NCBI GenBank assembly: GCA_036389315.1
Contig: DASVQF010000050.1
Location: 62,001-126,000, forward strand
Direction: 5' to 3'
Source: DASQYE01 sp036389315
GTDB taxonomy: Bacteria > Acidobacteriota > Blastocatellia > Pyrinomonadales > Pyrinomonadaceae
Length of the DNA stretch: 64,000 nucleotides
Shown here piece after piece: positions 24,716 to 34,019 of this stretch (position 1 is its first letter; every line of letters begins with the position of its first letter). A model generated the notes under the pieces. That model did not search any database. It was not told the origin of the DNA and saw only the letters and a program-made list of their open reading frames with translations. The translations under genes and the position numbers were made by a program.

Positions 24716-26014
24716 ATGAAGAAGATTTTAACGGCCTGCCTGATGGCCAGCATAGCTCTTATCGTAGGTCTCGGCACTGACGGGCATAGGGTCGCTCAAG
24801 CTCAGGAGGCGCGCAAGCCCGCGCAGAATCGCGCCGTAGGCGTCGTGACGGCCATTGACATTGCGGCCGGACAGGTGACGATCAGGACGGACGAAGGCGC
24901 TTCCGTCCAGGTCATCACGGACGCAAAGACAAGTGTCTATCGTGTGCCGCCCGGAGAGACAGACCAGTCGAAGGCCGTGCGCGTCGCGTTCACGGATATT
25001 GCTACGGGCGACCGCCTGTTCGCGGGCGGCGAGGTGTCTGCCGACGGCAAACAGATAGCTGCGCGTCAGGTCGTGCTGACGAGCGCGGCCGGGTTGGCCC
25101 AACGTCGGGAGCAGGAGCGCGAGGAACAGCGCAGACGCCGCCTCGTCGGCCGCGTCACGGCCGTCAATCCGCAGGCGCGAGAGATCACTCTGATGGTGCG
25201 CTCGCGCGAGGGCGGCGAGGCAGTGACCGTCACTGCTCGCGAAGGCGCGCGTCTTCTTCGCTACGCCCCGGACTCTCTCAAGCCCGCCGATGCGAGGCCG
25301 GGCACTTTCGCCGATCTGAAGGTCGGCGATCAGGTTCGCGCGCAGGGCGACAGAAGCGCCGACGGGAAACACTTCACGGCCGAAGAGATCATCTCCGGCT
25401 CGTTCCAGAGAGTCGGCGGCACGGTCACGGCCGTCAACACGGCCACCAACGAGATCACCATTCGCAATGAGCAGACGGGCAAATCTCTCGTCGTCAGCTT
25501 TGGGCCCAAGTCCATGCTGCGCCGCATCCCGCCCGAGATGGCAGCCTCCTTCGGCGAAAGAAGAGGACGGCGCGGCGGCGACCGCAGCGGCCGCAATGGC
25601 AGCGGCCAGGGAGCACAGCCACAGGGCGCACGCGATGGCGGGCAAACGGCTCGGACAGATGCGCCTGGGCCAAACAACAGAGGCGACGGCAGAGAGGCGA
25701 CGGGCCCGGAGGGGCGTGGCAGCGACAGAGGGGGCGGGCGTCCTCCGCGCGGGGGCGGCAGGAATTTTCAGGAGATGCTTGAGAGCCTGCCCGCGATCAC
25801 GGTCGCGGACTTGAAGAAGGGCGACACGGTGATTGTCAACGGCACGACGCCCGGCGCTGACCAGACGCGCGTCACAGCCATCACGCTTTTGACGGGCGAA
25901 GCGGAGTTCCTGCGCCGCATGCAGGGTGGGCCCAATCGGGGCGATGGGCCCACGAACCCCGGGCTGCCGGGCGACGTGCTCGGCGGCGGCACGGGCAGCC
26001 GCGAGCAGCCTTGA
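24716..26014 (+). CDS. Exported DUF5666 repeat protein with Gly/Arg-rich linker
   Basis: A 432-residue protein with a Sec signal peptide (MKKILTACLMASIALIVGLG, mature from about residue 30). Three to four OB-like DUF5666 units follow, recognisable by GVVTAIDIAAGQVTIRTDEG, GRVTAVNPQAREITL, GTVTAVNTATNEITIRNEQT and a final VADLKKGDTVIVNGTTPG. Each is the VxAVDxxAxxIxI pattern followed by DLKVGDxVxAxG. Between units 3 and 4 lies a disordered segment rich in Gly, Arg and Gln (about residues 280-350). GAGAGG precedes the ATG. The TonB-dependent receptor gene follows by 56 bp, so both may be secreted together. Function unknown. Confidence 0.85.
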   Translation: MKKILTACLMASIALIVGLGTDGHRVAQAQEARKPAQNRAVGVVTAIDIAAGQVTIRTDEGASVQVITDAKTSVYRVPPGETDQSKAVRVAFTDIATGDRLFAGGEVSADGKQIAARQVVLTSAAGLAQRREQEREEQRRRRLVGRVTAVNPQAREITLMVRSREGGEAVTVTAREGARLLRYAPDSLKPADARPGTFADLKVGDQVRAQGDRSADGKHFTAEEIISGSFQRVGGTVTAVNTATNEITIRNEQTGKSLVVSFGPKSMLRRIPPEMAASFGERRGRRGGDRSGRNGSGQGAQPQGARDGGQTARTDAPGPNNRGDGREATGPEGRGSDRGGGRPPRGGGRNFQEMLESLPAITVADLKKGDTVIVNGTTPGADQTRVTAITLLTGEAEFLRRMQGGPNRGDGPTNPGLPGDVLGGGTGSREQP

Positions 26015-26070
26015 GCCTATCGCTTCCAGCCTTTAGATCACATGCATTTTTCATACTCAAGGGGTCATAG

Positions 26071-29000
26071 ATGATGTTTGAACGGCCGATCCGGCGAGCA
26101 AGCCTGCTGCTGCTGCTCGTCTCAGCAATATTCTGTTCGTCCGCCGCTTTTGGGCAGCAGCAATCCTCGGGCACGCTACGCGGGCAGGTCGCGGACGAGT
26201 TCGGCGGCTTGATCGTCGGCGCGACCGTCACCGTGACGGACGCGAGCGGCGTCGAGCGAACGACCACGACGGATGACGAAGGCCGTTACGCTTTCACAGG
26301 GCTGGCTCCCGGCCGCTACACCCTGCGCGCCACATCGGAAGGCTTCGCCGCTTTTGAAAATACTGCCGAAGTGACGGCCGGGCGCACTGAGCCTTTGAAC
26401 CTCACCTTGAGCGTCGCCATCGAGCAGGTCGAAGTGACGGTCGCGCCCGAGCCGGAGATCAGCACCGAGCCGGAGAACAATGCCGGCGCGGTCGTCCTGC
26501 GCGGCGCAGACCTCGACACCTTGCCTGATGACCCCGACGACCTGGCCGAAGCCTTGCAGGCGCTCGCCGGCCCGTCGGCCGGACAGGAGGGCGGAGAGTT
26601 TTTCATAGACGGTTTTTCGGGCGGCCGCCTTCCGCCCAAAGAGTCCATTCGCGAGATTCGCATCAACCGCAATCCCTTCTCGGCCGAATACGACCGCATA
26701 GGCTTTGGCCGCGTAGAGATTTTCACCAAGCCGGGCACGGACAAGTTCCGTGGCCAGGCTTTCTTCAACTTCTCGGACGAGAGCCTGAACTCGCGCAACC
26801 CGTTTGCGCCGACGCGCGCAAGCTTTCAGGCCCGCCGCTACGGCGGCAACCTCTCGGGCCCACTCATCGCCAAGCGCGCCTCTTTCTTCCTGGACTTCCA
26901 GCGCAACGAGACGGACGACAACGACGTTATCAACGCCATCATTCTCAACTCGGCGCTCTTGCCGACGCCCTTTAGCCAGACGGTGCTGACGCCCGTCCGG
27001 CGCACGACCTTCAGCCCGCGCCTGGATTACCAGTTGAACGCGACCAATACTTTGGTGGCACGCTACACTTACCAGCGCGTGACGGCCATCAACTCGGGCG
27101 TCGGCGATTTCTCGCTGCTCTCGCGCGCCTACAATACCGAGAACACGCAGCAGACCATTCAACTGACCGAGACGGCGATCATCAATCAGAGCGTGATTAA
27201 CGAGACGCGCTTTCAGTACGAGCGCGACCGCCAGACGCAGACGGGCGATAACTCTCAGCCGACCATACGCGTCTCGGAAGCCTTCACGGGCGGCGGCTCG
27301 CAGGTCGGGCTCTCGTTCAATAATCAAGACCGCTTCGAGCTATCGAACTACACGTCCTGGGCAAAGGGGTCGCACTCGCTCAAGGCCGGGGCGCGCCTTC
27401 GCTGGGTGCGCCTGAAAGATGTCTCGGAGCAGAACTTCGGCGGCACGTTCACCTTCGCGGGCGGGACAGCGCCGCAATTGGACGCGAACAACCAGATCGT
27501 GCTTGGCGCTAACGGCCTCCCCGTGCAAACCTCCATCACGAGCATAGAGCGTTATCGACGGACGCTCCTTTTCCAGCAGCAGGGCCTGACTCCGGCAGAG
27601 ATACGAGCGCGCGGCGGTGGGCCCACGCAGTTCTCGATTGCGGGCGGCAACACGGCGGCCGACCTCACGCAGGTTGACTTCAGCCCGTTCTTTCAGGACG
27701 ACTGGCGAGTGCGCCCTGACTTCACGCTCTCTTTGGGCCTGCGCTACGAGACGCAGACCAACATCAATAGCAATCTGAATTTTGCGCCGCGCGTGGCCTT
27801 CGCCTGGTCGCCGCGCACTGGCGGCGGCAACCGCCAGGGCCAGCAGCAGACCGTCATTCGCGGCGGCTTCGGCATCTTCTATCAACGCTTCGCCGAGAAT
27901 CTGACCTTGCAGGCCGTGCGCTTCAACGGCACAAACCAGCAGCAGTTCCTCGTCACCAGCTCAACCGTTGGCGGGCCTGCGATCCTAGACCTCTTCCCCA
28001 ATGTGCCGACGACGGAACAGCTCACTGCCTTCAGCATCGCGCAGACTACACGGCAAGTGGCCCCAGACCTTCAGGCTCCCTACACCATGCAGGCGGCCAT
28101 CAGCGTCGAGCGCCAGTTGCCTTACAGAACGACCCTCTCCGTCAATTTCATCAGCTCGCGGACGCTTCATGTGCTGCGCTCGCGGAACCTGAACGCGCCG
28201 CCGCCGGGCGCTCCCCTGACGAGCGCCGCAAGGCCGCGCGTCTTTCAGTACGAATCGAGCGGGCGTTTCAACCAGAACCAGGTGGTCGTGAGTCTTAACA
28301 ATCGCTTCACACGCAAGTTCACGCTCTTTGCGAACTACACCTGGAACCGCGCCCGCAGCGACACTGACGGGGCCAACACTTTCCCGGCCAACCAGTTCGA
28401 CCTGAGCACAGAGTATGGGCGCTCGGCCCAGGACATACGCCACCGCTTCTTTCTCGGCGGCTCGATCAACGCCCTGCCGTGGGGCATCCGCCTGAACCCG
28501 ATGCTTAACGCCTTCTCGGGCCGTCCCTTCAACATCATTACCGGAAGAGACACGAACGGCGATACGCTCTTTACCGAGAGGCCGGCTTTCGCTACAGACC
28601 TGACGAAGCCCGGCGTCATACAGACGCGCTTCGGCGCGTTTGACCCGAACCCGGACGCGGGCCAACAGATCATCCCGCGCAACTACGGCACGGGCCAATC
28701 CTTCTTCACGGTCAATCTGCGCATGAGCAAGACGTTTGGCTTTGGAGACCTACGCGAAGGCGCGGCGGCAGCAACAGGAGGGCGCGGCGGTGGCGGACGT
28801 GGGGGACGCGGAGGAGGAGGAGGCGGTGGACGCGGGGGCCGTGGGGGCTTCGGCGGCGGCACTGAGGGCGGCGGGACTTTCGGCGACGCTTCGGAGACGC
28901 CTAAGCGCTACGGCCTGACCGTCTCGATCAACGTGCAGAATCTCCTCAACCACACGAACCAGGGGCAGCCCGTCGGCAATCTCAGCTCGCCACTCTTCGG

Positions 29001-29106
29001 CCAGTCCAACGCGACGGCCGGACGCTTCGGCTTTGGCGGCGGCGGTGGCGGCAACCAGACGGCAGGCAATCGTCGCGTAGAGCTGCTGCTGCGCTTCAGC
29101 TTCTAA
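26071..29106 (+). CDS. TonB-dependent receptor, Oar-like, with carboxypeptidase-regulatory domain
   Basis: A 1011-residue outer-membrane receptor. After a signal peptide (SLLLLLVSAIFCSSAAFG), residues about 33-110 form a carboxypeptidase-regulatory-like Ig domain (LRGQVADEFGGLIVGATVTV, GRYAFTGLAPGRYTLRATS). A plug follows (GGRLPPKESIREIRINRNPFSAEYDRIG, without the quoted stretch exceeding the motif core IREIRINRNPFSAEYDRIG). The rest is a beta-barrel ending in an aromatic residue (LLLRFSF). Near residues 903-938 is a Gly/Arg tract and at about 984-1000 a second Gly run. It likely imports a carbohydrate or peptide using proton-motive force. Substrate unknown; no TonB/ExbBD nearby. Confidence 0.88.
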   Translation: MMFERPIRRASLLLLLVSAIFCSSAAFGQQQSSGTLRGQVADEFGGLIVGATVTVTDASGVERTTTTDDEGRYAFTGLAPGRYTLRATSEGFAAFENTAEVTAGRTEPLNLTLSVAIEQVEVTVAPEPEISTEPENNAGAVVLRGADLDTLPDDPDDLAEALQALAGPSAGQEGGEFFIDGFSGGRLPPKESIREIRINRNPFSAEYDRIGFGRVEIFTKPGTDKFRGQAFFNFSDESLNSRNPFAPTRASFQARRYGGNLSGPLIAKRASFFLDFQRNETDDNDVINAIILNSALLPTPFSQTVLTPVRRTTFSPRLDYQLNATNTLVARYTYQRVTAINSGVGDFSLLSRAYNTENTQQTIQLTETAIINQSVINETRFQYERDRQTQTGDNSQPTIRVSEAFTGGGSQVGLSFNNQDRFELSNYTSWAKGSHSLKAGARLRWVRLKDVSEQNFGGTFTFAGGTAPQLDANNQIVLGANGLPVQTSITSIERYRRTLLFQQQGLTPAEIRARGGGPTQFSIAGGNTAADLTQVDFSPFFQDDWRVRPDFTLSLGLRYETQTNINSNLNFAPRVAFAWSPRTGGGNRQGQQQTVIRGGFGIFYQRFAENLTLQAVRFNGTNQQQFLVTSSTVGGPAILDLFPNVPTTEQLTAFSIAQTTRQVAPDLQAPYTMQAAISVERQLPYRTTLSVNFISSRTLHVLRSRNLNAPPPGAPLTSAARPRVFQYESSGRFNQNQVVVSLNNRFTRKFTLFANYTWNRARSDTDGANTFPANQFDLSTEYGRSAQDIRHRFFLGGSINALPWGIRLNPMLNAFSGRPFNIITGRDTNGDTLFTERPAFATDLTKPGVIQTRFGAFDPNPDAGQQIIPRNYGTGQSFFTVNLRMSKTFGFGDLREGAAAATGGRGGGGRGGRGGGGGGGRGGRGGFGGGTEGGGTFGDASETPKRYGLTVSINVQNLLNHTNQGQPVGNLSSPLFGQSNATAGRFGFGGGGGGNQTAGNRRVELLLRFSF

Positions 29107-29128
29107 AGAGAGTTGCGCCTTAAAAAGT

Positions 29129-29162
29129 GAAAGCGCCGGGCTGCCCCAAGCCCGGCGCTTTC
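29129..29162 (-). terminator. Hairpin between TonB receptor and acetyltransferase genes
   Basis: GAAAGCGCCGGGC (29129-29141) pairs perfectly with GCCCGGCGCTTTC (29150-29162), loop 8 bases. The flanking TTAAAAAG on the left gives a T-tract in the minus direction, while the plus side has no T-run. It therefore fits best as a terminator for the minus-strand operon ending at 29306, and may also help stop the receptor transcript. Confidence 0.7.
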
Positions 29163-29305
29163 GCTTGACCCCATTTCACTGCAAAGGAAAAGTCCCCTAC
29201 TGGCGAAGCATCTTACAGGGCACTGGGCGCGCGATGGTTGCAGTTTTCTTGCGACCTTATGATAGTCCTCTTGCAATGAAAGATTTTTCCGCGCGGGCCG
29301 CGCCC

Positions 29306-29839
29306 TCAAGCCTGACGGTAATCCTCCCGCCCGAGAGTCCAGTGCCAGACCTCTCCCTCGTCAGGATCATGGCCCACGCCAGCCTGCTTCATGCCGAGCT
29401 TTTCCAGGACTCTCACAGAGCCGTTTCGCTCGGGAAGCGTGTGGGCGTCCACACGCTTGACCTGCGCATGTGAGAAGGCGTGATCGACGAGGGCGCGCGC
29501 CGCTTCGGTCGCCAGGCCGCGCAGCCTGTAGCGCGAAGAGAGGCTGTAACCGATCTCCACCATGCCGTGCTCGTCGGGCGGGCCCTTGTAGCCGCCCAAT
29601 CCCACGAGCGTCCGGTCTGCCTTGTGAACGATCAGGTACATCCACCAGCCCAGCGCCGAAGGGTGCGTCTTCAGGTACTCGTAAGAATACGACATGGCAT
29701 CGCGCGCCGCCTTGAACCCGAGCCAATCCTCGTCCAGGCTGACCTTCAACATCCGGGCAAGCTCACGCTGATCGCCCAAGATAGCCTCGAAGTGGCGCAG
29801 CTCGCACGGAATCAATAACAGGCGCTCTGTCTCGATCAT
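29306..29839 (-). CDS. GNAT-family N-acetyltransferase (RimJ/RimL-like)
   Basis: A 177-residue acetyltransferase starting MIETERLLLIPCELRHFEAI, the typical RimJ/RimL opening. The acetyl-CoA loop is RYRLRGLATEAARALVDHAF (Q/RxxGxG/A-type), followed by VKRVDAHTLPERNGSVRVLE, containing the N-x-x-S-x-x-V-x-x-K region that ends the GNAT fold. The ATG at 29839 has GAGGGGAG upstream; the earlier ATG overlaps the YbaK-like stop. Such enzymes acetylate protein N-termini, aminoglycosides or metabolites; the target here is unknown. Confidence 0.88.
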   Translation of the reverse strand: MIETERLLLIPCELRHFEAILGDQRELARMLKVSLDEDWLGFKAARDAMSYSYEYLKTHPSALGWWMYLIVHKADRTLVGLGGYKGPPDEHGMVEIGYSLSSRYRLRGLATEAARALVDHAFSHAQVKRVDAHTLPERNGSVRVLEKLGMKQAGVGHDPDEGEVWHWTLGREDYRQA

Positions 29840-29847
29840 AGCTCCCC

Positions 29848-30360
29848 TCAACTCGTCTGCTCTCTCTGTTCTAAAGCCAGGCCTTCGACCACCTCTGCGC
29901 CAAGCTCTCTGAGGATGGCCGGCGCGACCTTAATCTTGATGGAACGACCGCCGCCGCCGAGGATGATCCATCGGGGCCGCATCACGCGCTCGTCTACGTA
30001 GAGCGGAAGCTCCGAGGGGAGCGCGAGCGGCGTCAAGCCGCCCACCTGCATGCCTGTCATCCCGGTCATCTCTTCGGCGGAAGCGAACGAGGCTTTCTGA
30101 ACGCCGAGCAGATGCTTGACGCGCTTATTGACATCGAGCCTCGTGTGGGCCAACACGACGCACGCGGCCTGTTTCTTCGGCCCCTTCCTCGAAGCTACGA
30201 GGATTGTGTTGCAGGTCTGCTCAAGAGCAAAGCCATACTGCTCGCAGAAAGCGGCGGTGTCGGAGAACTCCGGGTCAATCTCGATCACCTCATACGCGAC
30301 TCCCGTCTGAGCCCCTATCTTAGCCACAGCCGCCAACACCTTCCGTTCAGCCTCGTTCAC
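29848..30360 (-). CDS. YbaK/EbsC-family aminoacyl-tRNA deacylase-like protein
   Basis: A 170-residue cytoplasmic protein of the YbaK/ProX editing-domain family. It shows FALEQTCNTILVASRKGP, the first core strand, AACVVLAHTRLDVNKRVKHL with the family Lys, MTGMQVGGLTPLALPSELPL and the closing ILGGGGRSIKIKVAPAIL. The GGxTP motif is where the family's editing pocket is. Free-standing members hydrolyse mischarged tRNAs such as Ala- or Cys-tRNA(Pro). A second, more canonical copy lies at 48711, so this one may have another specificity. Confidence 0.85.
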   Translation of the reverse strand: MNEAERKVLAAVAKIGAQTGVAYEVIEIDPEFSDTAAFCEQYGFALEQTCNTILVASRKGPKKQAACVVLAHTRLDVNKRVKHLLGVQKASFASAEEMTGMTGMQVGGLTPLALPSELPLYVDERVMRPRWIILGGGGRSIKIKVAPAILRELGAEVVEGLALEQREQTS

Positions 30361-30382
30361 ACTTCACTTCTCCTTTCTCGCC

Positions 30383-32914
30383 TCAAAGCTCTGCGACACG
30401 CGTCTCAAGCTCTTTCGCGACGCGCGCGGACTCTTCCCTGGCCGAGAAGCTCTTGGGCGGGCCGAAGACGACCGACACTTCACCGGGCCGCGCGAAATGT
30501 CTCCCCTGCTCTTTGAGCTTGAAGAGCCCCTTGAGCTTGACGGGCACGACCGGCGCACGTAGCTCCGTGGCGAGCACGCCCGCCCCGGCCATGAACGGAT
30601 GCAGACGCCCGTCTGCGGAGCGTTCGCCTTCCGGAAACACGAGCACGCTTTGTCCGTCGTCCACGGCCTCGCCCGCGTAAGCGAAGCTGCGACGAAAGCC
30701 GCTCTTCTTCGGCAGCGGAAAGACGTTGAAGAGCGCCACGACCAGCACGTACTGCGCAAGCAGGCGCACGCGCCTGGGCCAACGAGTCCCGGCAGGCGGA
30801 TGCACCCAGCCGCGCAGCAGCTCGCCGTCCATAGCAATCGCCAGATGCCTGCGGAATCTTCCGGGCAGAGCCGCGAGAATCAAGGCATGATCGACCATCG
30901 TCAGGTGATTGGAGACGAAGAGCACGGGCCCACGCACCTCTCGCAGGTGATGGCTTCCGACCGTCCGGGCCCAGCACATCAGGCGCGTTAGGGGCAGCAC
31001 GAACAGGTAAAGGGCGGCGAGCCTTATCCAGGTGACGGGCGCGCGCCGGGCCCACTCCGGATAAGGATAGGGCTGTGCCTGCCCTTGCGCGCCTTCCTGT
31101 ATCATGCGCTCTATGTCTGCGACGGTGGTCGCGGCCGTGAAGGCAGCCTCGTCAATCTCCACCTGGTAGCGATCTTCGAGCGCGCTCAGCAGTTCTATCC
31201 TTCCGAGCGAGTCCAGCTTCAAATCGGCCGCGAGGCTGGCCTGATGGTTAAGCTCCGCGCGCGCTTGGCCGGTCAGGCGGCCGATGGTCTCAAGGAGCAG
31301 GCCGGGGGCCCGCCTCGCTTCTTTCATTCCTCCTGAAAGTCTGGCCTTCAAAGCTTCGGCTACTTTTCGCCTCAAGACCTTCTGCGTAGGCGTGCGCGGG
31401 AAGTCTGGCTCGGGCCAGACGAGCCAATGACGTATGCGCTCTCGCTCGCTGAGCCGAGCGTTGGCGCGCTCGACTGCTGCGGCCGGGTCTCTGCTCTCGT
31501 CGCGCATGATGATAGCGGCGAAGGGCTCCGGGCCCACAGAAGTTTCAAAGGGGACGACCACGCAGTCGCGCACTTCAGGCTCGGCTTTCAAGGCTGCTTC
31601 GAGGTCTTCCGGGTAGATGTTCAACCCCGCGGCCGTGACGATCACGTCTTTCTTGCGCCCCTTGAAGAAGAGGTTCCCGGCCTCGTCAAGCTCGCCCACG
31701 TCGCCCGTGCGCAGCCAGCCCTCAGCATCTCGCGCCACGCCGCCGCCCCCGTTCCAGTAGCCGGGCGAGACGTTGGGCCCACGCACCATGATCTCGCCAC
31801 CGGCGTCGAGCTTGACCTCCTGGCCCGGAAGCGTCTTGCCTATCGAGCCGCGACTCTGCTTGAAGGGATGGTTGACGCTGACGAGCGAAGCCGTCTCGGT
31901 CATCCCGTACCCCTGGACGACGGCGTAGCCGAGCCGCTGCCAGAAGCTTTCGGTCTCTGCGGGAAGCGTCGCGCCGCCCGAGATGAAGGCCCACAAGCGC
32001 CAGCCGAACTGCCTGTGCACGCGGCGAAAGGCCCACCAGCGACGAAGGAAATGGTGCTGCTCGGCCTCTTCGAGCTTGCGCGTGAAGCTCTCGCCCTCGC
32101 CCTGGGCCAACTGGTCGCGCTCGATCTTTTCGCGCAGCGTCTCAAGCAGGCGCGGGACTGTGACGACGACGTTGATGCGCCGCCGCTTCACAGTGCTGAT
32201 GATCTCCGACGGATTGAGGGCGTCTTGGAAGAAGACCTCGCCGCCCAAGAGTTGCGGGACGAAGATGCCCATGAACTGCCCGAAGACATGGCTCAGGGGA
32301 AGCAGGCTCAGGAAACGAACCGGATGCACGAGCCGCTCCCACTTCAGATATTTTTCGATCTCCGCTTCGAGCGGCGCGAGGTTCGCAAGCAGGTTCGCGT
32401 GCGTCAGTATCACGCCCTTCGGCTCGGTCGTCGTCCCCGAGGTGTAGATGATCTCGACGATGTCTTCTTCGGCTACGGGCGCGGGCTCGTAAGGCTCGGC
32501 CGGGTGGCGCAGACACGCGCCCGCGATCAGCTCTTGAAGATTCAAGGCGGGCAAGGAAGCGTCAACCGGCGGGCGCGCAGTCGAACCGTAGAGCAGCAGC
32601 CTGGCGGAGGTCTGTTCGTGAACGCGGGCGATGAATTCGGGCCTGCTCTCTACGTCCAGGGGCACGACGACCGCGCCGCGCAGCAGGCAGCCGAAGAAGG
32701 CCGCGACCCACTCCGGGCTATTCTCGGCGCAGAACAGGACGCGATCTCCCTTGACAATCTGGCGGGCCTCAAGCTCGCGGGCGAACCTGTTGGCCGTCTC
32801 AGCTATCTGCGCGCCCGTCCACACGCTCAGGCGCAGGCCGCGCCTGTGAGCGAAGGCAGCGCCGCCGTTTGCGCGCGCGCAATCTTCGATGAAGCTGAGG
32901 ATGGTCTTGCGCAT
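30383..32914 (-). CDS. AMP-ligase / acyl-carrier domain / PlsC acyltransferase fusion
   Basis: An 843-residue three-domain protein. Residues 1-525 are an acyl-AMP ligase with the P-loop YTSGTTTEPKGV (near 157-168), GYGMTE (335-340), the YWNGGGG/TGDVG region and catalytic Lys512 in PTQKVLRRK. Residues 535-605 are an acyl-carrier domain whose phosphopantetheine Ser is S569 (LKLDSLGRIELL). Residues 655-843 are a PlsC-type acyltransferase with NHLTMVD (H670, D675) and FPEG. It would activate a fatty acid, load it on the internal carrier and transfer it to a lysophospholipid or alcohol at the membrane. Compared with Aas the domain order is reversed and a carrier is inserted. Confidence 0.9.
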   Translation of the reverse strand: MRKTILSFIEDCARANGGAAFAHRRGLRLSVWTGAQIAETANRFARELEARQIVKGDRVLFCAENSPEWVAAFFGCLLRGAVVVPLDVESRPEFIARVHEQTSARLLLYGSTARPPVDASLPALNLQELIAGACLRHPAEPYEPAPVAEEDIVEIIYTSGTTTEPKGVILTHANLLANLAPLEAEIEKYLKWERLVHPVRFLSLLPLSHVFGQFMGIFVPQLLGGEVFFQDALNPSEIISTVKRRRINVVVTVPRLLETLREKIERDQLAQGEGESFTRKLEEAEQHHFLRRWWAFRRVHRQFGWRLWAFISGGATLPAETESFWQRLGYAVVQGYGMTETASLVSVNHPFKQSRGSIGKTLPGQEVKLDAGGEIMVRGPNVSPGYWNGGGGVARDAEGWLRTGDVGELDEAGNLFFKGRKKDVIVTAAGLNIYPEDLEAALKAEPEVRDCVVVPFETSVGPEPFAAIIMRDESRDPAAAVERANARLSERERIRHWLVWPEPDFPRTPTQKVLRRKVAEALKARLSGGMKEARRAPGLLLETIGRLTGQARAELNHQASLAADLKLDSLGRIELLSALEDRYQVEIDEAAFTAATTVADIERMIQEGAQGQAQPYPYPEWARRAPVTWIRLAALYLFVLPLTRLMCWARTVGSHHLREVRGPVLFVSNHLTMVDHALILAALPGRFRRHLAIAMDGELLRGWVHPPAGTRWPRRVRLLAQYVLVVALFNVFPLPKKSGFRRSFAYAGEAVDDGQSVLVFPEGERSADGRLHPFMAGAGVLATELRAPVVPVKLKGLFKLKEQGRHFARPGEVSVVFGPPKSFSAREESARVAKELETRVAEL

Positions 32915-32951
32915 GAAGGTTTGATGCGGCGACTCGGCCGGGCGGGAGCAC

Positions 32952-33338
32952 TCAGGGCTCAGGCAAGACCGTCACCTGCGTCGCTATGGCCTGCCAGCCC
33001 TGCTCCCTCCGGACGTAGACTCTGGTGAAGCGCTGCTGTAGACGGAAAGGGCCGTCCTCGCCCGCGCCGCTGGCGGAGAGACGCCCCGTGACGACCGCCG
33101 CGTCGCCGAACAGTCGCACCCGTTGCTCGTCGAAGCGGTACGTGTCGAAGGGGGAGGGCCCTTTGGCCACGCGCTCAAGCAACTGTTGCTTGGTGATTAT
33201 GAGCCCTGCGCCGTCAATGCAGAGCCAATCGTCCGCGATGATGCGGTCGAGGGTGGCCGTATCACACCTCGGATAAGCCTCGCTCCACTCCCGATCAAGC
33301 TGCCGCAGCCGCTCTTCCTCTGCCTTAGCCTTCGACAC
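32952..33338 (-). CDS. NTF2-like (DUF4440-type) small protein
   Basis: A 128-residue protein with the NTF2-fold pattern of DUF4440 members: an N-terminal helix (RLRQLDREWSEAYPRCD), a strand segment WLCIDGAGLIITKQQLLERV, DTYRFDEQRVRLFGDAAVVT and a C-terminal ARVYVRREQGWQ-like FTRVYVRREQGWQAIATQVT. The family includes ketosteroid-isomerase relatives but most are uncharacterised. The methyltransferase gene ends 3 bases upstream on the same strand, so the two are an operon. Function unknown. Confidence 0.8.
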   Translation of the reverse strand: MSKAKAEEERLRQLDREWSEAYPRCDTATLDRIIADDWLCIDGAGLIITKQQLLERVAKGPSPFDTYRFDEQRVRLFGDAAVVTGRLSASGAGEDGPFRLQQRFTRVYVRREQGWQAIATQVTVLPEP

Positions 33339-33341
33339 GCC

Positions 33342-34019
33342 CTAGCCCTTCTTCTTCCAGATAATCGAATAGCGCCATAAGAGATGCTTCTTCACCATTG
33401 CTCCCGGCAGAACGTCTGCGCAGGCCCTTCGCACCTCCGTCATTGTCGGATAAGAATCATGCAAGCCATGCTCGGCCCAGGCCCTTCGCACTTCGCGCGG
33501 CGCTCTCATGCGCCCCGTCCTCATCAACCTCAACCCGACCTTGACGGGCAGCGCCAGCAGGCTCGTCAACCTATCGCGCAACCCTTCGGCCTCGCAGAGG
33601 TCTAAGATCAGAAGCACGCCGTTCACTTTCAGCGCAGCCTTCATCTTCGGGAGCATCAAGCCCAGAGGCAAGTGGTGCAGGGTCGCAATCGTGGCTATGC
33701 AATCGAAGGCTTCGGCGCTCAGCTCAGAGTTGAGCGCATCGGCCACCTCGTACCTGATGTTCGGAAACCGGCGAGAGCACTCGCGGGCCAAGCGTATCAT
33801 CTGCGGCGATAAGTCCAGGGCAAGCACGCTCTCCGAGCGCCCGGCCAACAGGCGGGTGAAAGAACCCGTCCCGCAACCGACCTCAAGCGCCGTGCGGCAA
33901 GGCTGCGGGACGTGCCGGAGCAGGAAGTCCTGGTAATAATCGTTGTGATTCCAATCGCCCGCAGAGATCAATGCCAGGCGATCAAAATCGGCTTGAATGG
34001 TCGAGGCAGATTCAGCCAT
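33342..34019 (-). CDS. Class I SAM-dependent methyltransferase
   Basis: About 225 residues. The SAM-binding motif I is LEVGCGTGSFTRLLA, motif II region LALDLSPQMIRLARE, and ADALNSELSAEAFDCIATI leads to motif IV. The HHLPLG segment is typical of the UbiE/MenG-like group. The ATG at 34019 (MAESASTIQADF) is chosen over 34073 because homologues of this type start near here, but neither has a good ribosome-binding site. It lies in the minus-strand set with the NTF2-like protein and RraA-like protein. Substrate unknown. Confidence 0.85.
   Translation of the reverse strand: MAESASTIQADFDRLALISAGDWNHNDYYQDFLLRHVPQPCRTALEVGCGTGSFTRLLAGRSESVLALDLSPQMIRLARECSRRFPNIRYEVADALNSELSAEAFDCIATIATLHHLPLGLMLPKMKAALKVNGVLLILDLCEAEGLRDRLTSLLALPVKVGLRLMRTGRMRAPREVRRAWAEHGLHDSYPTMTEVRRACADVLPGAMVKKHLLWRYSIIWKKKG

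Noticed and set aside
26176..27327. 383-codon minus-strand frame opposite the TonB receptor
   Set aside because: The plus-strand receptor is clear; this is a shadow.
31427..33028. 533-codon plus-strand frame opposite the AMP-ligase fusion
   Set aside because: The minus-strand frame has three intact enzyme domains; this frame lacks any recognisable motif and is an effect of high GC codon positions.
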